Assembly (NCBI GenBank): GCA_964515335.1 | Contig: CAZETS010000004.1 | Span: forward strand, 1 to 64,000 | Origin: TMED88 sp964515335 | GTDB taxonomy: Bacteria; Myxococcota_A; UBA9160; UBA4427 | Reading direction: 5' to 3' | Length of the DNA: 64,000 nucleotides | In this document: positions 1 to 7,915 of the stretch, one piece after another | Position numbering within the stretch: the first letter of the stretch is position 1 | How the letters are laid out: the number at the start of each line of letters is the position of its first letter | The notes under the pieces: generated by a model | What the model was told of the DNA's origin: nothing | What the model saw: only the letters and a program-made list of their open reading frames with translations | Databases searched by the model: none | Translations under genes and position numbers: made by a program

Positions 1-92
1 CCGGACGCGACCCCGCCGCCGACCGACCGCACGTTGGCGCGTGACGGCCTCAGGAATGGGGGTGTAGGGGCCCCGGGTGGGAGGGGGTTGGG

Positions 93-2255
93 TCAGCCTC
101 CGAGTTCGATGGCGATCGAGAGACCGCCGTAGATCTCGAAGCCGGGGGCGGGCTCGAAGACGAGGTCGTTCGGGGTGAGGCGCTCGTCGGTTCGGACGTT
201 GTCGATGTACGACTCGTCGAGGAGGTTGTTGATTCCGAGCTGGGGGGTGAAGCGCCAGCGGCCGTAGTCGATCCGCCAGCCCGAGCGCAGGTCGACGACC
301 CCATACGAGGACGTGCGCAGCTGGTTGGCGGCGTCGGCGAAGAACGCGCCGATGTAGCGGCCCTCGGCCGACGCAAAGAAGCCGCGGGCGTGTTCGTACT
401 GGACCGATGCGTAGAGGGTCTGCTCCGGCACTCCCGGCACCTGATTGCCCTGGAAGCTCTGGCTGCCGTCCCGCGAGCGGTGCGCCAGCAGGGACGAGTC
501 CGAGAACGTGTAGGCCAGCGTGGTGGTGACGGATTCGATCGGGCGGTAGGTGAGACCGGCCTCGACGCCCGTGCGCTCCGAGCGTCCGGCGTTTCGGAAC
601 AGGTCCTCGCCCGCGATGCGGACGCGCAAGATCTCGTTGTCGATCCGCACGTAATACACGGCAAGCTCGTAACGCAGCGTGCCGGGCAGCAGGCCCTTCA
701 CGCCCGCCTCGTAGTTGACGGCCCGCTGGGGCACGACGTTCGGATTGAATCCGGTCCCGCCGCCGGCCGGACGCAGCTCGGTCGTCGTCGGCGGCTCGAA
801 GGACGTCGAGATGCGCAGGTAGGGGTTCACCGCTTCGTGCGGGCTCCAGCGCAGCGTGCCGCTCGGACTCCACTCGTCGTACGAGAGCTGACCGGAGTTG
901 CCACCGACCCGGTCGGCCACGTCGTACTGCAGCCAGTCGAAGCCCACCGAGAAGCCGGCGGTCAGATCACCGGGCAGCTCCAGCTCATCGCGGATGAAGA
1001 ACCGCAGACCCGTCACGTCCTCGGCCTGATCGAGCCTCACCGTCCCGACGCCCTGCTGAAACAGCCTGCGGCTGAGTCGATCGTCGCGCTGCAGCTCGAA
1101 GCCGCCGCCGACGAGCAGCTGGTTGTCGAGCCCGAAGGGCTCGGCCTCGTAGGCGTGCTGCAGGCTCCCACCCGCGAAGACCCGGTCGAGCGTCCCGGTC
1201 GTGCCCGGCAGTCCTCCCGTGACGCAGTTGTTCCCGAACGCCAGCCGGTTCGCGAAGTCGCGCCAGCCCGCCCAGGCGACCGCCGTGCTCTCGTTCGACT
1301 CGCCGAACGCGCGCCGGTACTTGACGGCGCCACTCAGCTGGTTGACTCGCTCGCCGGCGTCGAGGAGCGCGTTGCAGGTCTGGGCCTGGCGGCGGTCCTG
1401 CGCGACCTGCGCGGCACTCAGGCCGCCCGGGTCCTGGGCGATCGGCCCGTAGACGAAGTTCGTGTAGGCGGTGAGCTCCGAGTCGTCGTCGATCGCCCAC
1501 TCGGCGCGCCCGCTCAGGACGTTGCTCTCCATCCGGCTCTGCTGCCGGTAGCCGCCGGTCTCCTGGCGCGACAGCCCGAGCAGGACCCCGACGGGACCGC
1601 TCCTTCCCATGGCTTTCGCGTCGTAGGCCCGGTAGCCGTTGCTGCCTGCAGCCACCCGGGCCGACATCCTCGGCTCGTCGGGGATCGACTCGCTCTCGAT
1701 GCGGATCACGCCGCCGGCCGCGCTGCCGTAGAGCGACGCCGACGGCCCGCGCATCACCTCGATGCGGCCGGCGGTGGAGAGCTGCAGCGTGTCGACCTGC
1801 CCCTGTCCGTCGGGCAGCGTGGTCGGGATGCCGTCCACGAGCAGCCGGATGCCACGAATGCCGAAGCGCGCGCGAGCCCCGAAGCCGCGAATCGAGATCC
1901 GCAGGTCCTGGGCGAAGTTCTGCCGGTTCTGCGTGAACACCCCGGGCACCGCGACGAGCGACTCGCCGAGGGTGAGCTGCTGGCGCGCGGCCTGGATGGC
2001 CTGCTGATCGACCACACTCACGGCCGCGGGCACGTGCAGCACCGTCTCGGGCACGCGGTCGGCGAGGACGACGATCTCCTCGACGGGGTCCTGCGACAGT
2101 GTCGCCGCACCCGGCACGGGCGAAGCCTCGACTTCCGCGCCAGGGGTCGCGGGGTCGGCCGCTGCGACGAGGGCCGGCAAGCACACGGCCAGAGCGGCGA
2201 GCAGCGCGAAGCTTGCGGCGGCCAGCCGGCGCGATCCTCCCCGACGCCTTGTCAT
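93..2255 (-). CDS. TonB-dependent outer-membrane receptor
   Basis: Outer-membrane barrel that imports a ligand using energy from TonB; the substrate cannot be told from sequence. The 720-residue protein has a signal peptide (Arg-rich start, hydrophobic stretch to about residue 32), a TonB box EEIVVLADR near residues 59-67, a plug domain with IRGFGARARFGIRG, VDGIP and IEVMRGPSASLYGSAAGGV motifs, and a long barrel region. The plug is of the FecA/CirA type. I start at the ATG before TRRRGGSRR, which follows a G-rich Shine-Dalgarno; an ATG 24 codons further upstream would bury the signal peptide. The C-terminus ends IAIELGG rather than in the usual aromatic residue. It lies downstream of the bufferin genes on the same strand, separated by a strong hairpin, so copper or a metal complex as ligand is possible but only inferred. 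Confidence 0.9.
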   Translation of the reverse strand: MTRRRGGSRRLAAASFALLAALAVCLPALVAAADPATPGAEVEASPVPGAATLSQDPVEEIVVLADRVPETVLHVPAAVSVVDQQAIQAARQQLTLGESLVAVPGVFTQNRQNFAQDLRISIRGFGARARFGIRGIRLLVDGIPTTLPDGQGQVDTLQLSTAGRIEVMRGPSASLYGSAAGGVIRIESESIPDEPRMSARVAAGSNGYRAYDAKAMGRSGPVGVLLGLSRQETGGYRQQSRMESNVLSGRAEWAIDDDSELTAYTNFVYGPIAQDPGGLSAAQVAQDRRQAQTCNALLDAGERVNQLSGAVKYRRAFGESNESTAVAWAGWRDFANRLAFGNNCVTGGLPGTTGTLDRVFAGGSLQHAYEAEPFGLDNQLLVGGGFELQRDDRLSRRLFQQGVGTVRLDQAEDVTGLRFFIRDELELPGDLTAGFSVGFDWLQYDVADRVGGNSGQLSYDEWSPSGTLRWSPHEAVNPYLRISTSFEPPTTTELRPAGGGTGFNPNVVPQRAVNYEAGVKGLLPGTLRYELAVYYVRIDNEILRVRIAGEDLFRNAGRSERTGVEAGLTYRPIESVTTTLAYTFSDSSLLAHRSRDGSQSFQGNQVPGVPEQTLYASVQYEHARGFFASAEGRYIGAFFADAANQLRTSSYGVVDLRSGWRIDYGRWRFTPQLGINNLLDESYIDNVRTDERLTPNDLVFEPAPGFEIYGGLSIAIELGG

Positions 2256-2335
2256 GCACCGCCCCCCCGGTCCCGAAAAGCGCCACAACATAGCGGCCCC
2301 GGTCCGCCGATCGTGCGTGAGGCGCATACGACGAA

Positions 2336-2373
2336 GGGAGCCGCCCCGCGGCTACGCCGCGCGGGCGGCTCCT
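2336..2373 (-). terminator. Strong GC hairpin between bufA and the TonB receptor gene
   Basis: GAGCCGCCC at 2338-2346 pairs perfectly with GGGCGGCTC at 2363-2371, and the inner CGCGGC/GCCGCG arms extend the stem around a short TAC loop. It lies just after the bufA stop codon. Read on the minus strand, no long T-run follows (CCCTTCGTCGT), so it may terminate weakly or only attenuate or stabilise the transcript. Confidence 0.5.
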
Positions 2374-2407
2374 CTCGTTCCCGACGCCGCGGCCGAGGCG
2401 GCGCGGT

Positions 2408-2689
2408 CTACTTCTTGGGCGAAGTGCTGCCGCCGGCGAGCTTCTCGCAGGTGCCCTTCGGCAGGTAGATCCACTCGTCGGGCTCGTTGTCGGCCTTCGC
2501 CATGCCCCCGCACTTGTGGTGGCTGGTCCCGCAGTCGTTCATGCCCTTCTTCGCGACTCCGTAGCACTTCTCGTGGCCCTGCCACTCGGGCTTCGCGTGG
2601 GCGCTCGCACCACTCGTCATCAGACCGGCGGCCACTACGCCGCCGAGCGCGAGCTGAAGCGTCTTCTTCGACCTGTTCGACCTGCTCAT
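2408..2689 (-). CDS. bufA1: Bufferin precursor peptide BufA1, DUF2282 family
   Basis: Precursor of a ribosomally made, post-translationally modified metal-binding peptide exported to the periplasm. It has 93 residues: a Lys/Arg-rich start, a hydrophobic signal segment (about 11-25), likely cleavage after ASA at residue 30, and a short mature part with four cysteines (42, 53, 60, 81) in the DUF2282 pattern EKCYGVAKKG...NDC...HHKCGG...PKGTCEK. Proteins of this family with a DUF692 and a DUF2063 partner have been described as bufferins, in which MNIO enzymes convert core cysteines to copper-binding heterocycles. The start is an ATG with GGGAGGG about nine bases upstream. It is the last gene of the bufBC-bufA group, about 100 bases after bufC, whereas precursors often come first. 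Which cysteines are modified here is unknown. Confidence 0.9.
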   Translation of the reverse strand: MSRSNRSKKTLQLALGGVVAAGLMTSGASAHAKPEWQGHEKCYGVAKKGMNDCGTSHHKCGGMAKADNEPDEWIYLPKGTCEKLAGGSTSPKK

Positions 2690-2788
2690 CGGATCGGTCC
2701 CTCCCTTTCGTCTATCGTGGTCGTTACTGCCTGCTCGAAGACGGACGCCGCCCTGACGCGTCGTCCGCTCGAATTCGAACGGCGCGGA

Positions 2789-3625
2789 TCAGTCCGTCAC
2801 CTCTTCCGCGCCCACGATCCAGCCCCGCTCGAACAGCCGCTCGAGGTCCGCGAGCCGGGCTGCGTGATCGCAAGAATCTTCCTGGAGCGAGTGCACGAGG
2901 TCGTCGTGACCGAGCGAGAGCAACGCGGCGGCCGCCGCACCCCGCTCGATCCCCCGCAGCAGCGGCCACAGCCCGGGCTCGACCGCCTCGACGCGCAGAC
3001 CGTCGGAAGCGCGCCAGACCATCGACCTCTCGGGCAACTCTGCGGCTTCGATCCGAAAGCACGACTCGTCGCCGCGCGGCGCGCGGTGCGCCTCCCAGAT
3101 GGCACGGACGGGGTGCTCGGACGCGATCAGCGTCGCCGAGGGAGGCAGCAGGAATCGCCAGCGATGCGGCGCGCCCGCCAGGGCCTCGGCGAGCCGCTCG
3201 GCCGCGCCGTCACCGGCCAGTGAGGGCGGATCGGGCGCGTCGGCGGCGTGATGCAGGGCCAGCTCGAGCCGCGCCACGTCGGCGAGGTACGGCACACCGT
3301 CGAGGAATCCGAGCGACGCGACGAGCTGCGGGAGGTCGTCGCCCACGCGAGCGAGATCGGCGCGCCGGGACGCGTGCCGCGCGAAGTGCCGGCGCGAGAT
3401 TTCGCGGAAGCAGTCGTCGCCGACCAGCTCGGCGCAGACCGGGAAGATCTCGCGAAGCGCCTCCTCGACCGCATGACGCAGCGCACTCCGGTAGACGTCG
3501 AGAGATCGCGATGCGCTCGCTCGACCCAGCGGGAGCAACCCGGGCAACACGCGCCGGGACGCCTCGCCGGTGGGCGCGGGCTCCCGGAAGGCGCGTGCCA
3601 GATCGAGCTGCAGCTCACGAAGCAC
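2789..3625 (-). CDS. bufC: Bufferin maturation partner BufC, DUF2063 family
   Basis: A DUF2063 protein, the usual partner of DUF692 enzymes, thought to deliver the precursor peptide to the MNIO enzyme. The N-terminal half carries the characteristic pattern: LQLDLARAFREP, then LDVYRSALRHAVEEALREIFPVCAELVGDD and the FAR motif, with a C-terminal domain that may bind the leader or the signal-peptide part of the precursor. The GTG start, preceded by GGGAAG, gives 278 residues, near the family length of about 250-280, and overlaps the end of bufB by 11 bases, so the two are translationally coupled. An ATG much further upstream would add some 60 low-complexity residues with no family resemblance, so I rejected it. 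Confidence 0.88.
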   Translation of the reverse strand: MLRELQLDLARAFREPAPTGEASRRVLPGLLPLGRASASRSLDVYRSALRHAVEEALREIFPVCAELVGDDCFREISRRHFARHASRRADLARVGDDLPQLVASLGFLDGVPYLADVARLELALHHAADAPDPPSLAGDGAAERLAEALAGAPHRWRFLLPPSATLIASEHPVRAIWEAHRAPRGDESCFRIEAAELPERSMVWRASDGLRVEAVEPGLWPLLRGIERGAAAAALLSLGHDDLVHSLQEDSCDHAARLADLERLFERGWIVGAEEVTD

Positions 3626-4493
3626 GCGAAAGCTTCCCGTCCTCGGCGCCGGGGCCCGCGGCGATGATCGCCTCGGCGCGGTCCCGCTCGCCGAGCAGCA
3701 CCTCCAGGGCAGGCACGTCGCGGTCCCACTCGATCGACACCGGCACGCCAGGCAGGCGCGAGACCGCCTCGGCGAAGAGTGCCCAGACCGGCTCGGCGAC
3801 CGCGCTGCCGTGCGCATCGATCAGGATGTCGCCGTGGTCGTCGTGGCCACCGAGGTGCATCTGCCGGACGCGCTCCACCGGAAGGGCGTCGAGGAAGGCG
3901 AGCGGGTCGTAGCCGTGGTTGCGGGCGTTCACGTAGAGGTTGTTCACGTCGAGCAACAGGTCGCAATCCGCCTCCTCGAGGACGTTCACGACGAACTCGG
4001 CCTCGGAAAGCTGCGAGGCCGCGAACCGCAGGTAGCCCACCGAGTTCTCGACGAGGATCCGGCGGCCGAGTACGTCCTGCACCTCGCGGACGTTGCGCGC
4101 CAGGGTCTCGACGCTCTCGTCGACGAAGGGAAGCGGCAGCAGCTCGTGGTGGTGACGGCCACCCGCGGACGTCCAGGCGAGGTGCTCCGAGATCCAGGCG
4201 GGCGCCAGGTCGCGGGCGAGCGCGGCGATCCGCCCGAGGTAGTCGCGGTCGATCGGATCGGTCGAGCCCAGCGACAAGCCGACGCCGTGCAGCACCATCG
4301 GGTGCCGCTCGCGCAGCGCCGCCAGCCGCCGTCGGGACGGGCCGGACGAGTGCGCGTAGTTGTCGGCCAGCACCTCGAGCCAGGCCGCACCGCCGCGGCC
4401 CGCCAACCAGTCCGCCTCGTGGTCGGAACGCAGCCCGAGCCCGACGCCCTCGATGGCCGGATCGCCCGAGCGCCCCGTGTCCACCCCCCTCAC
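3615..4493 (-). CDS. bufB: Bufferin-modifying MNIO enzyme BufB, DUF692 family
   Basis: Multinuclear non-heme iron-dependent oxidase (DUF692, TIM-barrel fold) predicted to oxidise cysteines of the BufA precursor in the cytoplasm. The sequence begins with the family hallmark GVGLGLRSDH and keeps the likely iron ligands in order: HGVGLSLGS (His about 69), ISEHLAW (Glu/His about 103-104), LVENSVGY (Glu about 149), DVNNLYVNARNHG (Asp 182, Asn 184, His 193), MHLGGH (His 213), IDAHG (Asp 226, His 228) and SIEWD (Glu 255). I chose the GTG preceded by AGAGAGGGG, giving 292 residues, the family's usual length; a second GTG lies three codons downstream. It is first in the minus-strand group and reads away from the SnoaL gene across a 188-base divergent intergenic region. 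Confidence 0.92.
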   Translation of the reverse strand: MRGVDTGRSGDPAIEGVGLGLRSDHEADWLAGRGGAAWLEVLADNYAHSSGPSRRRLAALRERHPMVLHGVGLSLGSTDPIDRDYLGRIAALARDLAPAWISEHLAWTSAGGRHHHELLPLPFVDESVETLARNVREVQDVLGRRILVENSVGYLRFAASQLSEAEFVVNVLEEADCDLLLDVNNLYVNARNHGYDPLAFLDALPVERVRQMHLGGHDDHGDILIDAHGSAVAEPVWALFAEAVSRLPGVPVSIEWDRDVPALEVLLGERDRAEAIIAAGPGAEDGKLSRAS

Positions 4494-4669
4494 CCCGGCA
4501 CACCCCTCTCTGCTCGACGTCTCGCCGTCTCGCACCACCCGGCCCCCGCTCCGCGACAGCCCCGGGTGCGGGCCGGCCGGCGGGAGGCTAGCAGCCCCAC
4601 GAACGCCCCTCTGCGAGCCGCCCGCCAGCCGTCGTCCGCACGACACACGCGAAAACCCGCCACTCGGGA

Positions 4670-4675
4670 TAGAGT
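4670..4675 (+). promoter_or_regulatory. Possible -10 box of the SnoaL-SDR-P450 group
   Basis: TAGAGT ends seven bases before the GTG of the next gene, the spacing expected if transcription starts at or near the start codon. No convincing -35 box is visible. The rest of the 188-base region shared with divergent bufB shows no clear operator. Low certainty. Confidence 0.25.
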
Positions 4676-4681
4676 GGTCGG

Positions 4682-5161
4682 GTGGACGATCCCAGCGCCG
4701 CGCGGCTGTCCGACGACCTCGCCATCCGCGAGGTGCTGTACGGCTACGCCCGGGGCGTGGACCGCCGCGACTGGTCGCTCTTCGCCGCCTGCTTCGACGA
4801 CGAGGTCGACATCGACCTGTCGTCGTGGAACGGCGCTCCGGCCTCCCGCATGCGCCGCGACGACTGGGTGGCCGGCGTGCGCGCCGGGTTGTCGGGATTC
4901 GACGCCACCCAGCACCTCACCGCCAACCACCTCGTCCGAGTGAACGGCGACGCGGCGCACTGCACCTCCGACGTCCAGGCGAGCCACGTCCTGGGCGGTG
5001 AACGGTTCGTGCTGGGCGGTTGGTACGACACGGGCCTCCGTCGCACGGCGGACGGCTGGCGGATCGCGGCGAACACCCTGCACGTGACCTGGCGCGACGG
5101 CCCGGAGCGGCTGTTCGCCGAAGCGGCCCAGCGTCACGCGCAGACCGCCGACCGAGACTGA
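4682..5161 (+). CDS. SnoaL-like / NTF2-fold protein
   Basis: A 159-residue alpha+beta cone-fold protein of the SnoaL-like group, used as small isomerases, dehydratases, cyclases or ligand-binding partners. Typical features are the N-terminal helix region LAIREVLYGYARGVDRRDW, an ACFDDEVDIDL strand, the TQHLTANHLVRV strand and the closing RRTADGWRI...LHVTW. No specific substrate can be assigned. The start is a GTG directly after a TAGAGT box, and no good Shine-Dalgarno is present, which fits a leaderless message. It is followed by an SDR and a P450 on the same strand and has a paralogue at 13292 that is likewise followed by an SDR, suggesting the pair works on related substrates. Confidence 0.85.
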   Translation: MDDPSAARLSDDLAIREVLYGYARGVDRRDWSLFAACFDDEVDIDLSSWNGAPASRMRRDDWVAGVRAGLSGFDATQHLTANHLVRVNGDAAHCTSDVQASHVLGGERFVLGGWYDTGLRRTADGWRIAANTLHVTWRDGPERLFAEAAQRHAQTADRD

Positions 5162-5231
5162 GCGGCCGCCCGCCTGCGCGGCTCGCGGTCGCATGCAACC
5201 ACGACGGCCAGACGGTCGAAGGAGAGTCAGC

Positions 5232-5984
5232 TTGGGCAAGCTCGGAGATCGGGTCGTCATCGTCACCGGCGCCGCTTCCGGTATCGGCGAGGCCTGCGCG
5301 CGCCTCTTCGCCGACGAGGGCGCGAGCGTGGTGGTCGCCGACGTCCAGGACGAGGCGGGAAAATCCCTCGCCGAGCAGATCGGCGGCACCTACGTGCGCA
5401 CCGACGTGAGCGATCCCGACAGCGTCGAAGCGCTCGTCGCCGCCGCGCGCGACGCCTACGGCCGAATCGACGTGATGATGAACAACGCCGGCATCGACGG
5501 TGATCAGGCGACCACCGGCGACAGCGACCTCGGCAACTGGGATCGCGTGATGGCGATCAACATGAACGGCGTCTACTACGGCATGAAGTTCGTGCTGCCG
5601 GTGATGATCGAGCAGCGCGGCGGCGTGATCCTCAACACCGGCTCCACGGCCGGCCTGAACGGCCTGCCCGGCCTGCCCGCCTACAGCGCCTCCAAGGCCG
5701 GCGTGGTGCACCTCACCAAGGCGGTCGCCGTCGAAAACGCGCCCTTCGGAATCCGCGCCAACGCGATCTGCCCGAGCGTCGTCCAGACGCCCCTCGTCGA
5801 GCACTTCATCACCACCTCGCCCGAACCCGAGAAGACCCGCAAGCGCTTCGCACAGATGAACCCCCTGCCGGGCATGGTGACGCTGGAGGCGGTCGCGAGC
5901 GCCGCCCTCTTCCTGGTCTGCGACGACTCCGCGTTCATCAGCGGCGTCGCCCTGCCGATCGACGGCGCCTACACGGCGCGATAG
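5232..5984 (+). CDS. Short-chain dehydrogenase/reductase
   Basis: NAD(P)-dependent classical SDR of 250 residues. It shows the TGAASGIGE cofactor loop (about 13-21), Asp at the end of the second strand (VVVADVQ, which favours NAD), NNAG, the catalytic Ser in GSTAG and the Tyr-x3-Lys in AYSASKAG. The C-terminal ISGVALPIDGAYTA strand is complete. I place the start at TTG, seven bases after a perfect AAGGAG; an upstream ATG would add 13 residues with no family match. Set between a SnoaL-like protein and a P450, it probably oxidises a hydroxylated lipid or steroid-like substrate, which is inference from context. Confidence 0.88.
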   Translation: MGKLGDRVVIVTGAASGIGEACARLFADEGASVVVADVQDEAGKSLAEQIGGTYVRTDVSDPDSVEALVAAARDAYGRIDVMMNNAGIDGDQATTGDSDLGNWDRVMAINMNGVYYGMKFVLPVMIEQRGGVILNTGSTAGLNGLPGLPAYSASKAGVVHLTKAVAVENAPFGIRANAICPSVVQTPLVEHFITTSPEPEKTRKRFAQMNPLPGMVTLEAVASAALFLVCDDSAFISGVALPIDGAYTAR

Positions 5985-6042
5985 CCTCATCGACCGCCGA
6001 CTCGCGCCCGGTCCGACAGACCCCCCTCGAAGGAAACCCCCG

Positions 6043-7293
6043 ATGCCGATCACCAACGGAATCGAACTCGTCGACCCCGGCTACTACGCCGAGAACGGCC
6101 CGCCCCACGAGATCTGGAAGCAGCTTCGGCGCGAGTCGCCGGTGCACTGGTGCGACCACGAAGATCTCCATCCGTTCTGGGCGATCACCCGACACGAGGA
6201 GATCTGCACGATCTCGAAGCAGCCCGACCTGTTCCAGAGCTACCCGGGCATCATGCTCCTCCAGGCGAATCGAGACATCGATCGCCAGGAGGGCATCGGC
6301 GCGATGCGCACGCTGATCGAGATGGATCCGCCGCAGCACCGCCACTTCCGCAAGGTCGCGAGCCCCTGGTTCACGCCACGCGCCCTGGGGCGGCTCGACG
6401 CGGAGATCGACAAGAGCGCTCGCGAGCTCGTCGACCGCCTCGCAGGCGACGGTGGCGAGAGCGAGTGCGACTACGCGATAGACGTCGCGGCCGCGCACCC
6501 GCTGCGCATCCTCTGCACCGCGCTCGGGCTCTCGCGCGAGCTCGAGCCCGAGATCCTCCGGCTCACCAATCAGCTGTTCGCGCTCGACGACGAAGAGCTC
6601 GGGCGCCCCGGCGAAGACCGCGACAAAGCCGCCATGGAGCTCGGCCTCGAGCTGTTCTCGCTCTTCAATCCCATCATCGAGGACCGCAAGAAGAACCCCC
6701 GCGAAGACCTGGCCAGCGTGCTCGCGAACGGCCAGATCGAGGGCGAGCCGCTGAGCCAGCTCGAGACGCTCGGCTTCTACCTGATCACGTTCACCGCCGG
6801 CCACGACACCACGAAGAACGCGCTGGCCGGCGGCATGGCGGCGCTGCTCGACAACCCCGACCAGCTCGATCGGCTGCAGCAGAACCCCGACCTCGTGCCG
6901 AGCGCCGTCGAGGAGATCGTGCGCTGGGCGTCACCGGTGAACTTCATGCGCCGTACGGCCGCGCGCGACACGGAGCTTTGCGGCAAGAAGATCAAGGCGG
7001 GCGACCACCTCGGCATGTTCTACTGCTCGGCGAACCGCGACGAGGACGTCTTCGACGATCCCTTCCGCTTCGACATCACCCGTGACCCGAACCGGCACCT
7101 CGGCTTCGGCGTCGGCGAACACTTCTGCCTCGGCGCCCACCTCGCGCGGCGCTCGCAGCGCGCACTGATCGAGGAGCTGGCTGCCCGCCTCGAGTGGGTC
7201 GAGCCCGCCGGCGAGCGCGAGTGGATCAAGTCGAGCTTCGTGGTGGGCCTGAAGCACCTGCCGATCCGCTACAGGATCCGGCCCTCGGCCTGA
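6043..7293 (+). CDS. Cytochrome P450 monooxygenase
   Basis: Soluble bacterial P450 (416 residues) that would hydroxylate a hydrophobic substrate with electrons from a ferredoxin system not encoded nearby. Key sites are the I-helix AGHDTT (about 252-257), the K-helix EEIVRW with the following Arg pair (RRTA), and the heme-binding loop FGVGEHFCLGAHLAR with the Cys ligand near residue 361. The overall pattern, including SPVNFMRRTA and HLGFGVGEHFCLG, is close to the CYP125/CYP142-like steroid and fatty-acid hydroxylase group, but the subfamily cannot be fixed by eye. The start ATG follows AAGGAA. It is third in the SnoaL-SDR-P450 group. Confidence 0.92.
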   Translation: MPITNGIELVDPGYYAENGPPHEIWKQLRRESPVHWCDHEDLHPFWAITRHEEICTISKQPDLFQSYPGIMLLQANRDIDRQEGIGAMRTLIEMDPPQHRHFRKVASPWFTPRALGRLDAEIDKSARELVDRLAGDGGESECDYAIDVAAAHPLRILCTALGLSRELEPEILRLTNQLFALDDEELGRPGEDRDKAAMELGLELFSLFNPIIEDRKKNPREDLASVLANGQIEGEPLSQLETLGFYLITFTAGHDTTKNALAGGMAALLDNPDQLDRLQQNPDLVPSAVEEIVRWASPVNFMRRTAARDTELCGKKIKAGDHLGMFYCSANRDEDVFDDPFRFDITRDPNRHLGFGVGEHFCLGAHLARRSQRALIEELAARLEWVEPAGEREWIKSSFVVGLKHLPIRYRIRPSA

Positions 7294-7330
7294 AGCGCGC
7301 TCGCACGGCCGTGTCGCGGCGCGGCGCCGA

Positions 7331-7915
7331 TCACACGAGCACCACGGTGGCGTATCGCGGCCCGTGTGCGCCGAGCACGAGCGCCTGCTCGATGTCGGCG
7401 GTCTTCGAGGGGCCGCAGAGCAACCAGCCGAAGGACGTGGGCAGGCCGTCCATCCGCGCATAGGCGTCACGCAGCCGCTCGACTACGCGCTCGGCGGGCA
7501 GCACGACGACGAGGTGCTCGGCCAGCAGGGCCGCCGCCCGCTCGAGGGGCGACCCGGGCTCGTGCCAGATCGCCCCGCAGTCGGACACACCCATCTCGCC
7601 ACGCACCAGCGTGACCTCGAGCGACGCCGCATCGTGGGGCCGCTGCGCGGCCGTGCCGAGGCCGCGGGAGGCGAACTCGGGAAGCGCGGACCACACGTGC
7701 CCGGCGGTCGCGAGGCCGGCCAGCCCGCGCAGGGTGTCGGCCAGCTCGACGCCGCGCGAATCGACCAGCTCGCCTCCGGCCGCGGCGACGCGTTCGGCGA
7801 AGCGCGTCCGCCGATCACCCGGGAGCGGCGCCCACGCGCTTCGCGGAGGCCGCTCCACGGCCGCCGGCGCGGCCGCCCGCAAGGCCGCGAAGATCGCGCT
7901 GCGCCCGTCAGCCAC
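7331..7915 (-). CDS. lutC: LutC-like lactate utilization protein (LUD domain)
   Basis: Third component of the LutABC L-lactate oxidation system, with a LUD (DUF162) domain. It is 194 residues, the usual size. Family features are visible in VTLVRGEMGVSDCGAIWHEPGS, HLVVVLPAERVV and the C-terminal FGWLLCGPSKTADIEQALVLGAHGPR, where GPSKTADIE...GAHGP is the LutC signature. The GTG start follows AGAGGAAAGG and overlaps the end of lutB by 8 bases. In Bacillus the three proteins act together to convert L-lactate to pyruvate; the electron acceptor here would be the respiratory chain. Confidence 0.9.
   Translation of the reverse strand: MADGRSAIFAALRAAAPAAVERPPRSAWAPLPGDRRTRFAERVAAAGGELVDSRGVELADTLRGLAGLATAGHVWSALPEFASRGLGTAAQRPHDAASLEVTLVRGEMGVSDCGAIWHEPGSPLERAAALLAEHLVVVLPAERVVERLRDAYARMDGLPTSFGWLLCGPSKTADIEQALVLGAHGPRYATVVLV

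Noticed and set aside
390..2468. Long plus-strand open frame over the TonB receptor gene
   Set aside because: Antisense shadow; all receptor motifs are on the minus strand.
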